Source: Thunnus maccoyii (taxonomy: Eukaryota; Chordata; Actinopteri; Scombriformes; Scombridae). From it: DNA of 64,000 nucleotides. Positions 11,551 to 24,900 of this stretch are shown here, piece after piece (position 1 is the first letter of the stretch; each line of letters starts with the position of its first letter). The notes beneath the pieces are model-generated. The model saw only the letters and a list, made by a program, of their open reading frames with translations. It did not search any database and had not been told where the DNA came from. The DNA is taken from NCBI RefSeq assembly GCF_910596095.1, contig NC_056540.1:19740501-19804500 (forward strand), given 5' to 3'. Made by a program: the position numbers and the translations under genes.

Positions 11551-14500
11551 GTAACAACGCCACAGACATGTCACTCATCATCAGTCCTTGGCATACATCT
11601 CTTGTTTGTTGTGACACATGCCCTGTGGTCTGTGTCAGGTCAGCTGATGCTACATAATACTGTACAATCACTGAAGTAAAAGTGGTGCCAGCTTGTAGAG
11701 ACATACACCGACACATAAACACACACAGATACCAACTTTGTCAGCTGGTCCACCCTATTTACCTCTGTTTACATTTCACAGAGCTATTGATAGAAATCTT
11801 CTAAATTTATCTTTACATCCTTCTAGCATCGGCTGATACAGACAAGTCCTTATTATCATTATTTTATGTCACTGTAAATGTGGTGTAGAATTCTAATATT
11901 GCAAAATATGATTTACAATTTTGTTTTCCGTATTATAAATACAAAACAAATTTAAAACCAGGTCCCTCTCAGAGTGATTTCCGAAACATGTGAGCTGAAA
12001 TTTTTTTGATCGTCGTCATGCAGTCGGAAGTGATGCATTGCAATTAGGGCTGGGCGTTATGGATCAAATTTTGTATCATGTTATAGGTCAATTCATTTCA
12101 TCATAGCAGTATATACTGTTTATCATGATATACAGTGTGTAAAGCGTCTTTGAGTATCTTGAAAAGCGCTTTATAAATAAAACAAATTATTATTGTTATT
12201 ATTATTAAAACTTAGAAAATTATAAAACTTAGAAAATAACAGTAAAATAGATAAAATATCTAATATGTTTTTAGCTTATACGGTGAATTAAATACTGGAC
12301 GAATCAAGGTTATTTTTTTGGCATCTTAATTAGACAGTAAACATTCGAGAAGCAGACAGGAAATGTGAGTAGAGAGAAAGGGGGAAGACGCCACCGTGAC
12401 GCCCAATCAAGGTACTTTAATACGTTGACGCAAAAAGCTTGTAAATTTTATGTTGTCATAAATCAGTCTCACTAATTTATTTCTAACGTTGCTATAATAA
12501 CCTAATACAGCCCGTGATTTTAAAGAGATAGTTACCACTGTATAAATGATATAGAAATATCTATGACAAATTTCTATTGTCTCATTATGTGTATCGTCAT
12601 GTTGCCCAGCCCTAATTTCAATCTGGTAATGTGACACGTTGATGCCTGAGCAGAAATAGATATCATATATTGACGCCAGTGTCTTCTGGTTTTAAGGATA
12701 TTTATTTTCTCCACTCAGGCGTAATTTCTCATAAAGCCACTTTGCTGACAGTCCGTCCCTCCACCGCTGATGTGGGCTAGTCGGTCGTGCTGCCGCCTCA
12801 ACGCCACTGCAGCTGCTCTCTTGACTCTCATCCTCTTTCCACAGAACCACAACACTAGCACTACTCACAGGCAGCAGAAAAACTAACAATCTGAGAAGTG
12901 ATGATGCTTTACAGTATTTTAAAAGGGCTCCGACTATCAATGGACGATTGTGCTAAAATTGAGAATAGACTGTCGCTGTGTTTGGCGTGTGTGTGTGTGT
13001 GTGTGTGTGTGTATGCGTCTGGCCGCATGCATGTTTGCGAGACGTTTTGCTCGACCAGCTTTCCTGCAGCGAAAAAGTGAGACCCAGACAAGGGGCTTTC
13101 TGTCTGAGTGCAGCTGCTGTCTCCTCGTTTATTGAGTTAGAATTTATTATTCAGCCATTTTTCTGTGTTATGTCCTCCAGAGCAGGAGGGAGATGGAGAG
13201 GGAGAGAAAGAGAGAGGGGGGCCTAGCAACAGCACAGGAGTGCGTACCCATTGGATAGTTTGATCTTCCTGAGTGGCACGGCTGTTTTTAGCACAGAGCA
13301 ACAGCCTGGCTCTGTACTGGTTGCATTGATGGGAGGAAGAGGCGAGCTGCTTTGTACCAAAGGCAGTGAACATGCATTAAAGGCCACATTCGGCTGTTTG
13401 AAGCCCCGGGGTCACGTTGTTAGTTTGAGAAAGAACTGAAGTTGGTGACAGCTGAAGGTCAAAGTGGCTTTCTTCATCAGGAGCCACAGCAGGGCTTTAG
13501 TGCTCCCACAGTATGTCAACAGCCACCTCTTTACAGCAGTGTTTTTATCCTCATTGTTGTTCTGGATTATACTCAGCTGACAACAGTTGTTTTTGGTTGA
13601 CTGACTAGAAAAAACAAAGAAGCACCACGCTCTGTCCCCGACAGAGCCGTTCTACAGCACCACTCCTTCTTCCTGCTCTCCGCCCGCCCCTCCCTTCTTT
13701 GTTAATTTTATGGATTTATCTGCTAATGGCCTCCCTCCTCACCGTCCCTCCCATATCTGGCATCTCCAACCCGGTCCGAGCCGACCACTGTCATTCCCTG
13801 TTGCTCCTCCATTAGCTCTGTCTGGTCGGTCTTAACCTACTAGAGGGAGGAGGAGGAGGAGGGGAGCTCACTGCCTAGTTCTTTTTACCTTGTTAACCGG
13901 AGTGCTGCTGTCATCTCAAATGATTAGTGTGGCCGTCACACCTGCCCAACATACAGTAGATTTAACAGCAGCGTCTTGTTTGGATGACATCATTGTCACA
14001 TATGAGAACAAGCCCAAACCTGAGCTCAGCGATGCTTCAGCTGAAGAAAACCATCATTATTACAGCTCAAAAAATGTAGTTAACAGTTTGGTGATCGTAT
14101 TATTGTCTGAGCAGACAGGTTGATATCCCGTCTCTCTCCTCTCTGAATGCATCAACAACACACAACTGCACTAAGAGGGACTTTCTCTGTGTTGCGTAGT
14201 GTGTTGCTATGGCTACCAAAAGGAGATTCCTGACCCAATACTCTCCTCAACAACACTTTTCATTGGCCTCCTTCTCTAACCCAGATTTTAAAGCTTTAAA
14301 AATAGAGGTGATGTATATGTTATATCTACCATAACTCAAAATTCAGACAGTCATTTGGTCTGGCGTTTGTTTTTTGGAGCACATTGTGCATAAAAAAGAT
14401 CATTAGGCTCATTAATAGGCACTTTTCTTTTCCTCTGAGTTTGAGCAGGTTTGCTGGGCTCATGGGACTCACTCCTCATTACAGACTCATCCCTAAACAC

Positions 14501-15861
14501 ACAGCCTGCTGACGCAAAGCTTGCTCGCATCTCCAGTGTAGGCGAGAGTGTTTGTGTAAAGCCTGTGTACCATCCTGACCATTTTTCAGGCTGCTACAAA
14601 CTCCACTCTGTCCGCTTTTTGTCTGGTGTGTGAGGTCGTGTGAATCCCTTCCTGGATGGTGGTATACGATCGGAGGCACTGCAGTTTCCTTCTGTCCTAT
14701 ATAGTGCTCCTGCTGCTGCTAAGCCCCTTTTTTATGTGTCCTCATCTCAGTGCGACATCATCTATCACCGTCAGAGTCTCTGCACCATGACGTCAGTTTG
14801 TTATCTGACTCTTTTTTATTTTCCGTTGCTTTAGTGCTTTGTCAATTGTGCGGCATGCTCACGGGCACCTAATGAGAGCTGGTTTGTGTGGGTGTGGCTT
14901 GATGACAGAGCATGTGGCTGATGCTTAGTGGAGGTAGTTTACAGGGTTAACAGCTCATCTGCAGGAGCAGACAGCTGCTGTCTGCCCAGGGGTTTAATGG
15001 AGACTGCAGTTTCTCCCCTGAGTGTGTGTTGACCTGCAGTGTTCCTGCAGCACCATCTTCACCTTCCCCACAGACTCTAGCAGGGAGGAAGGACACTGCT
15101 TTAAAGGACGTTCTTGAGAAAAATGAATTGCTTTTAGATAAATGGCTAAAATTTGATTTACTGTTTGTCAGGAAGCCAAAAGTGACAAGTAAAAAGGAGC
15201 GTTAAGAATTTTTTTCTGCTCAAAATAATATTTGGCAAAGGCTGCTGATGCAGAATAATCACCAAGTCATTGTTTTGGATGCATAGCTTCATTTTGGATG
15301 TAAAATATTGCATTGATTACAGGGTTAAGTACAGATACAGATATTTTTACGGAAAGTCAGAAAGGTATCGGCTCATCAGATGATCAGATAAAGAACAACA
15401 AGTTCTTTCAGTCAGCCTTAAACATGGTTCAACTTCTTTCCAGTAATCAGTTTAATTCATAATCCAAAATAATACTGAGCTGTGTGAACTCTGCAAATTT
15501 GTTCTGTTGCCATTTCTTGCAGTTTCATTCACATTTATTGCAAAAGGCTCATACTTTGATTAAATAAGTATAATACTCGGGTCATATAAGCTGACTGCTG
15601 CTGTTGTTTGAACCTGCATGTGTTGAATGAAGCTTTGCATGCAGGACAAATACAAAAGCTTTGACTATGCACACAAGGCCAACAGCAGAATACTGGCTGT
15701 TCAGCCAACACGTCTCATGCCACATTTGTTGATAAATAGTCATGAAAGGTGCTTTGTGTTCATTAGATTAGCATGTTTAACAAAGTCACGTTAAGGCTGA
15801 CATATTTTATACCAAATTGTAGTTGTTGGAGCACATTGTTCCGTCAGAAAACTGAGATACC

Positions 15862-15915
<54 letters not shown>

Positions 15916-15916
15916 T

Positions 15917-15996
<80 letters not shown>

Positions 15997-18900
15997 ATGT
16001 GTGTGTTTTGTTAATGAAAACTGTCCTTCAGTTGACCGGCGTACTGGCAAACCCTGTGTCAGCAAACACTCCTCTTGCTTATGTATCCTTTAGCAGGACA
16101 TTTCTTCTTCTGGTGTGTGGTTTTCTGACCTCCTGGAGGTGGCGAGCGATAAAAAATACCTCCAGGAATCAATAATAAGAGATTAGTTTACCCACCTATA
16201 CTTTACATACTGGTATGTAAACACTAACACTAACGTTTTACTGCTAATCCAGGTGAAAAAATAGTTCATCTTCTCAGCCAATTGTAGTTAAATGTTTAAA
16301 AAAAAATCCTGATACTTTTATTAATTTGGTAACCTGCTGTTTGTGGCCGACGCTGATGGTATGCTAACATATCAGTGTATCTCTTTCAATAAAACATCAT
16401 ATTGTTACAAATAAAGTAGGTTTACTTTATCCCATCGAACCTCATATGAGCTCTGAAATATTTGTTTTTTCTCTCTCTGGAAAGTAGCTTATTTATTAGA
16501 CTGATAAACACCAGGTAGAGATACAGAATCTGTCTTACAGGACGGTGAGAGTCAAGCACATGTTTTCACCCTCCAGCTTTATCTCTTGTCAGTTTGTTTG
16601 ACTTCTGCTGTGCCACTGTGGAAAAATTCAAAGCTGGCTCAAATACTCCACCTGTCATTTCACATTGCTTTAAAAATAACGTGCTATTTGTATAAAAAGA
16701 AAAGATAAAAAAGTATAGTTTAGTTGCCAAGTGAGTTACAAATGAATTATTAAAATGTGTAATTCCTGTGTACAGTTGCATTGTTGTACTAACAACAAAC
16801 AACTTTAAACGAGTGCCTCTTAAATTTCTACATGGCTGTTTTGCTCAGATTGTTGGCATTTCCAGCATAGAGTACTTTTTAATGATGAGCATTTTTAGAA
16901 AGTGCTTGCATGAATTATCCAGCATCAAGCTCTTCTGGGACTTCATTAGTACTTTATTTCACCAGAATTTACAAGATGTAGTTCTGCTTTAAAAACACAC
17001 TTGATTGTTGATGTTTATTATAACAAATTGTACTTGATTATATGATTGAATCCTCTGCTAATGTTGGATCAAGTGCTGCGATTATGTGAGCTTTTTTATT
17101 TTTGGTGATGGAGTCATGTGGTCTTTGATTGATTTAGCATCTCAATCACATTATTCTCATCTCCCTATTACGGGACTTCATCTCCCTTAAATCCAGAGTC
17201 GCTGTAATGTGTCAGTGTCACCATGTCTGCTCTCGCTCTCATCTGTCCTCCATCCTCTCTCCTCTTCAGGGGCGCTGCACACGTGAGAACTGTAAATACC
17301 TGCACCCACCTCCACACCTGAAAACCCAGCTGGAGATTAACGGGAGGAACAATCTGATCCAACAGAAGGCCGCAGCCGCCATGTTGGCTCAACAGATGCA
17401 GTTCATGCTGCCTGGAGCACAGCTGCAGCCCATAGTGAGTAGCCCAAACTAAAACGACAACGTTTCAATCAATCACTGCAGCGTGTTTGAAGAAACGTTA
17501 TTTACCTGCTAAAATACTAATGATGGGAGCACCTTGGTAGCCGAATAGTTACTGTAACGTCCCTGTTTCTATTCCAACCAGTGACCTTTGTTGCATCTCT
17601 CTCTCCTTCTTTCCTGTCTGTCACTCTCGTTGCTTTTTGTTGCTGTAAAAACGGAACAATACTGGTTATGTTGCCACCAAACGTTCTCCTAAGTTTAGGG
17701 AAAGCTTTGCCATAATTTGCTGTTTGTCTTTCTCATCTCTGCCGTTCTCTCCCTCCCTCAGACAACATTCCCAGTGACGCCCTCCCTGGCAACGAGTCCC
17801 AGTATGGCTTTCAGTCCATATCTGAGCCACATGGGCCCAGGCATGGGCTTGATGCCTGAGCTGCTGCCCAGTACTCCCCTGTTGGTCCCCGGGAGTCCCA
17901 CCGGCCTAGCAGCCATGGGCAACGGCACCTCCGCACAAAAACATGTGCGCACAGACAAGCTGGAGGTATGTGTGTACAGTTGTTGTGTTTCTATGTTTGG
18001 CCAAAGTATGATGAAAGGTAAATGCTGATCAGCGGTCCCGCTTGTCCTGCCAGGTTTGTCGAGAATTCCAGCGCGGTAACTGCACGCGGGGTGAGAGCGA
18101 CTGCCGCTACGCTCACCCCCTGGAGGCTGGCATGGTGGACTGCAGCGAGAACTCGGTGATTGTCTGCATGGACTACATCAAGGGCCGCTGCAGCCGAGAT
18201 AAGTGCAAGTACTTCCATCCCCCCGCTCACCTGCAGGCCAGGATCAAGGCTGCGCAGCATCAAGCCAGTCAAAACACTGCGTCCGCAGCCCTGGTGAGTC
18301 CTCCTCAACACAGTGACAGTGGCAAACACTGAGCACTCTTTTTGTTGTTTTTACCAAAAATAAACAGTGGTCAAAGATTTGAAATCTCATCAGCTGTCTT
18401 TCTATTATATGCTGAACAAGACAACAGAAAAAAGAACAGGTGTAAACCGATGCTCACCTTCTTAAAAGTTACAAATCAACATTCATCATATCTGTTCAGC
18501 GAAGCACTGTCACTGAAACAGGAGAAGATTTTCTTGTTCTCCACTTGGATATTGTTTACTGATGCAATAAAGGATCAGGGTATCATGGTATCCCCCAACC
18601 GGGTTGAAATTTGATAACGCAGCCCGGGGATTTTTTTTTTTTTTTTTTTCATGAATGTCTGCTGCTGTGCATGTGTGTGAGCCCATACTCTCAGTGAAGT
18701 AAGCTACAAGAGCTAAAGTTAGCATTGTGAGCAGCTGTAACATAATCAGGTCGATCTGCAGTGCTGATGTTGAGAAACAGTTGATAAAAATGATACAAAA
18801 TAGTAAAATGAAAAGAATAAGAAACAATGTTCATGGTATTTTAATTTTGAAAAAGGAATCAATTTTGTAAGCAAAACCCTGCAATGTGGTACTTTTTTTC

Positions 18901-21900
18901 TATGATTTGTTGCATTTATACTTGTCTATAGTGAGTAAAAAGTTCTCTTGGTTATCTTCCACTGCAGTTTGATGTTTCAGCACCGGCCCCATTAGAGAAT
19001 GAAATCATAGCAATCCCATTTTGCTCTTGGTCTGACCTCTGGGGCTGGCCTACATCACTTCAGCTAATCTTAGATACTGCAGTGTCCTCTTGTGGTGGTA
19101 AAAAGAAACATCCAGATTAAATGGATGTTGAGTCTAAAGGGCACTTACAGTACAGTGCGACTATATATTTACTCAGAGATGACACTAAATAATGCAGTTT
19201 TTTGTTTCCAGTAGAGTGTTAATATACTGTGAAGACAAGTTAATAGCCTGACTGTGCCAGCGTCGGAGCCTAATGTCTACATCTTTCTTGCTTTTCCTTC
19301 CTCTGCTGGCCAGGGTCTGCCACCAGCGGCCATGCAGTCGCTACCAAAGAGGCCGATCTTAGAGAAGAGCAACGGAGCTGCTGCCACTGTCTTTAACCCC
19401 AGCATGTTCCACTACCAGCAAGCCCTGGCTAACATGCAGCTCCAACAACCAGCCTTTATCCCCACTGGTGAGTCTCTGCACACATCCGCAACAATGAGAT
19501 ACAGTCCATCTTCTGTTAACCTCATACATACACGCAGCGGCCAAATTACAGATCATGGAGCGTGAGCCCCTGGTACTTGATTCACCAGTGCTCTGGGCAG
19601 ACAAACACAAGGGATTTTATGTTAGACAACAAGGTAATATAGTAGGAAAGAAGGAGTTACAGGTGTATAATAACAGTTTGCATGCTGTGTCTGTGCAAAG
19701 CTTCTACAGAGTAACGCCTCGCCTTTTCCCCTCCTCACATGTCACGCTTCTTTCTTCCACTGTCTGTTGTGTTGCCTGCATTTGGTTCATTGCTGCTCGA
19801 CATGTGATGACAGTTGTTGAAGCCATAAACAACGTTAGAGAACACATGTTACAGTAATCAGTGCAAATAAAAAACAGACAATGAACATGAAGCGATGGGT
19901 AGATCGGTATGTAGGAATGATGGTGCGTGGTTGCATTGCAGGTTCTTTTAGCCAATCTATGATTAGCCTGGAGATGTGTGATGTCCTGCTAATCAATCTT
20001 TGTTTTGATTATTAAATTAAATGAACGTTGCTGGGAAAACAAAAGAAAGTGAGACAGATCGAAGGAGACAGCTAGTACAAGCCCTCGTAGTCTCAGCTGT
20101 ATTAAACAAATGTGTTTCTGCATTAAATAGAAATCTGGCTTCCTACTTAACATCAGGAGGGACCTGATTTTATCTTTTAAATTGAGGTTTGAAGTAGGAC
20201 AGTTTGGCTTAAAGTGTCTGGATGACACTTAGTGACAATTAGTGCTGAAGCTAGTCATTAGTCATCAATAGATTAGTTGACTGGCAACAATTAACTGCCA
20301 ACATTTTTTAGACTGACAATTCATTCAACAAATTTATCAAGCAAAAACGTCAAATATTTGCTGGTTCTTGCAGCCTCTCAAATGTGAGGATTTGCTGATT
20401 TTCTCTTTTTCATATATCTCTAAATAGTGTCTTTGTGGGTTTTGGACTGATGGTCAGATAAAAATGTGTCACAGGAGACTCTGGGAAATCATGATAAGAA
20501 TTTCCACTATTTTCTTCATAGACTAAATAATTACTTAATTTAATAATATACAGCTTAAGAAACAGCTTCATCAATGATGAAAATAATTGTTAGCTGCAGC
20601 CTTAGATGATTTTTTTTGTGCAAAGATGTGCCAGTGACATAAAAAGACCTTCTAGATACATAAAATGGAATAAAAAATTAAATGGACGTCAAGGTTTTAA
20701 TGTAAAAATGTGTGAAAATGTATTTTAATAGACATTTGACATGACGACACAGGGGACACAAGGTATCAACAGTGAACTGAACATGTTTCAGTTCTTGGAA
20801 ACTGTAAAGCAACAGTGGTGCGTGAAAGGCCTGAAGGCTGCCAGACATGAATTATTGATAGGCTTAAATTAGACATACTGTAGAGGTCTAAATCCAAAAC
20901 ACCCACATACTGGACCTGTTCTGTGTTAAAGGTAGACTACATATCCTCTTGCACATTTATTATACACAGTTATTACTGCACTGTACTAATACTGATCAGG
21001 GCTTGGAAAGCATTTTGCTTTTGTGCTCTTATCCTTATCAGCAACTTATTTTTGGTGCACTGACTGTGACAGGCTCGATGTCGCCTCCTGCACTAACCCG
21101 AACCTCTTGACTTGTCTCGACCTGTTGTTTACAATAACACCTCATTCTTTGCCACAACTCCCCGTCCATGTTTTCCATCTATCTGTTTTCTCTTTTCCCA
21201 TTTGTTTTCCTCTCACTGTCCTCGTTTGCTCCCGTGCTCGTATTTGTTTTCCCCACCTGTTTTTTTGCATAATGTAGCAGGATCTGTTCTGTTCGTGGTG
21301 CCCTCAGGAGGCTTTGGTAGGTCAGCTGTGTCAAAGCAGGAAATAGTAACTACACGTGGTAGTACGCAGTATACTTTGTGGATGGGTTAGTATGGAATGA
21401 CCTTGATGAAAGACAACTGGAAGGATCATGCTGGTGGTTTCAGTACTGACACTTTTTACAACATCAATGCATTTTTCTACCATCTAGGCAGCCACTGGTT
21501 TTAGTTCATAACAGTACAACATGACAAACTTGTCTTACGTAGAACAGATAATATATCTCAGTCAAAGCTTCTTTTTTTTGTCAAAGAAGTGTTTAAAAAA
21601 CTCGACCTTATTGCATTTAAGGCACGTCTGACTGTCAACATTTGAAAATTAGAGGCTCAAAATGTGAAATCTAGAAATCTAGATATTAAGCAAATATGGA
21701 TGTTTTTGATCATGAAGATGTGGTAGAGACTTTCACGAAAAAGGTTTTGTCTTTTTTCACACCTTGGATGTCAGAGGACTCTTTAACAGCATGGTTCACC
21801 AACACAGATGTTTTCACGTATTTTGCCTAATTAGATTCATTCTTAAGGTGCGGTCAAACCACATTTCATCTCAAACAAGAAAGGGTCAAGATGTATTTGC

Positions 21901-24900
21901 TTAATAAACAAATCGACTCAGTCAGTTCAATCTCCAGTGTCCAGCCAGTTGGAGAGAGGGATGGGATTGACGTTCACAAAATATTGAATGTTTATATCCT
22001 TGTTGTATGACTGTATGGTGAAACAACACAAGCAGTAGATTAGGCATGAGTGACAGAGCAACAATAGAGGAAAATGATAATAAAGTTTTTGATAAAAACC
22101 TGTAAAATGTACAACTTGTGGACTGTTGTTGTTAAACTGAAAGCCACACAAGCGCCTGCAGTTAATGCTGCAACCCTCCACACGCTATAAACCTTTTTCA
22201 CAGCAGACATTTTGACTTGTCAGAAAAGCACAGGTGTTATTTATATCATTGACGGTTAAGCCATGAAAGTGTGACAGTGAGCCAGCATGCAGAATACCAG
22301 GACACTGAAACTGAAGCAGCTAAATTTAATTCAGCCATCATTAATTTAATTGTTTACACCTGTGCTTTTCTAATGTAACAAAGCTAAAATTACACCTTTA
22401 TAATTCTTATTAGTTCATTGTGTTTGGTGACCTCATGTAACTTCAACCTGAGGACTAATCAGAGTGGAAACACCTGTGTGGGTGAGCCGGACCTTCAACA
22501 AACATTATACGGACAATAATGTTACTGTGGCAAAAAAATGAAGGTGGCTAAATGTTCACTGTGATGTGTTACCTCCCCAGGATGATTTTAAAAACAGTAC
22601 TATACTGTTTGTTTATTTTTTTTAGATTCATTTCCTTTCTGCAGGTTTGGAAATAAATATAAAGGAATATGGTTTGTTTCGAAAATGGATCATCAGTTAT
22701 GTAAAGTGAATTAAATTTGCAGGTAATTAGGTTAAACTCAGACAAACAGAAATTTAAGAAAAATATAATCACTTCATATTTGCTAAAAAATTAATGGGTC
22801 TTAAGGAAAATACACCTCAGATTATTGTGTCAGCTGCTGAAGGACATGACAGACGTTAATTTTGGAGCTCTCAGGCTTTTTGTCTTTTTTGTTGCAACAT
22901 ATCTGTGTGTCATCTCTGCCTGTTTGCTTTCTTGACATTACGAAGGCAATCACACTGATTTCCAATTTGTTAAATGACTCATGCTTCGTTCGGGCAATTC
23001 ATTGATTCATGTGAAGTGTGTGCGAACATGCCTGGTGTGTGTTCATGGGTGCAGCCAGCTTAGGGAAGAAGGACGAGGGCCGGCAGTCGGTGCTCGTGCT
23101 GTAAGCCTCCCTCCTGTCTCTTGTAGAGCTTAGAAAACCCTCGGCCCCGCTGGCAGCGGAGGGCCGCTGGGAAAAGCGGGAGTGGAGCAGTAGTAGGCAA
23201 AACCCCAGCTGCTTCCTGTCAGTGCCTGGACTCCGTGGTGAGGGGACTCCCTGTAGGCTCTCTCCTCCCAGACTCCACCTGTACAAGCCCCCTACAAACA
23301 CCCCAAAACTAAGCTATAGAGGGACCGACTGAGCACAGAAGTGTAGCGCAGCATTTCCCAGTTTTATTAAAGTTGTGCAATGTAAATATTCACAAAATTG
23401 ATTGTAAAAATATCCAAATAAATTGTATTTTCATTGTAGAAAACGTGGTGGTTGTTAGTGCAGATACTGTTGAGCAAACAATTCACTCATTTTGTTATTT
23501 TTGTAGATGTCAGTTTAGTAGATTTAGTACTATACAGACCTTTTATCTCTGATAATATTGTTCAGAAATTCTATTATTTACTACTGAAATATTATTAACT
23601 ATGACTTCAGATTCAGAAAGCTACAGTTATGCCTTTACACAAACACACAGAGAAAGATATAGTGTCAGGTATGCTTAAGATGGTCAGATCGTAAAAGGCT
23701 TCTGAGGAGGTATCATCGTCTGTGTGTGTGTGCGTGTGTGTGTGTGTTTGTGTGTGTGTGCGCATGAGACCACCTCTTTTTATGCATGCCCTGACTTGTC
23801 CTTGTGTTCTTCATTCATACCCCATTCACCACTTCTGCATGCTGATATTATGATGGTAATATTATACAGTATAAGCAAAAAAAACGTAGGTAGCAGAAAA
23901 AGGAAAAACGTTTCATGTAGGATTCACTCCTGCTGTTCTAAGTTACGACTAAATAATTTTCCAGGATTTGTTTTGCTGTTTGTGAGAAGAGAAAATATTT
24001 GCAGTTGTTGTGATTGTTGTCCAACAATCTGGACTCTGATTTCATTCAGTCACGTATCTTCTTTTTTTTTTAACACTGTTTTTATTGTGCTTTTAACAAT
24101 TAAAACTTGTAAAACACAACCATCCACATAAGAAACCATAAAAAGTATTTTGTATTTGTAATAAAACAGTATATGTTATATAATACAAATATAAAATACA
24201 CAGAAGAGATTTTGAGTCTCACCAACAAACAGAAAAATAAAACAATGATTTTTTTAAGAAGGTGAATGTCTATAACATCTGTCAATAAACACATTAGTGT
24301 ATCTATAGAGGGTCTCTCTGTATTCTGTTTCTATAATCAAGTGGAGCTGATGTAAAGAGTAAGTGGGTAACTAGTAGTGAAGATGCTGGTGTTCATATTT
24401 AATATTTCAGTTTCTGGTCTGGTTGAAGTCATTTATAAAAGGCGACTATGTTGTGGAGAACTCACCCTCCTGTCTTTGTAATGAAAATGTTATTTTCTCT
24501 AAATCTAAATGCGTCATCACTTCTCTCATCCAGTTCTCATGAGTAGGGGCTGTTGCCTGCTTCCAGTTGAGTAGTATTATTAATATTATTGATATTATTA
24601 ATATTATTGATATTATTAATATTAATCTAAGTGCCAGCAGACTGACAAGTGTTATCACATTGCACTCTCGACTAGCTTTCTCGTCACATTTCTATATTAA
24701 AATAAGAACGGTCAAAGAGGCTGAGACTGACACATCCTGATTTTTAATTCCTGGTATGGATCCTGCATTTCTCATATTTAACTTAAGCAATATAAGCATA
24801 TTTTCATTAAACCCTCCATGTCTGATAAATGTACACATCCTGCACATCCTCCAGTTTGTTACTCAAACTTTCTGTTCTACGTTTTCAGCCTCCAAGCTGA

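Larger units (their letters stand above)
11551..17269 (+). other. mbnl3 intron after coding exon 1
   Basis: 5.7 kb with GT and AG ends and no supported exon. It holds a hAT-like element at 12045-12614, (GT)n at 12987-13012, a long (GT)n at 15864-16006 and T/A-rich filler. Confidence 0.85.

Noticed and set aside
15773..16175. Cys/Val-rich frames over the long GT tract, and similar frames at 49005-49397 and 60679-61027
   Set aside because: Products of dinucleotide repeats.
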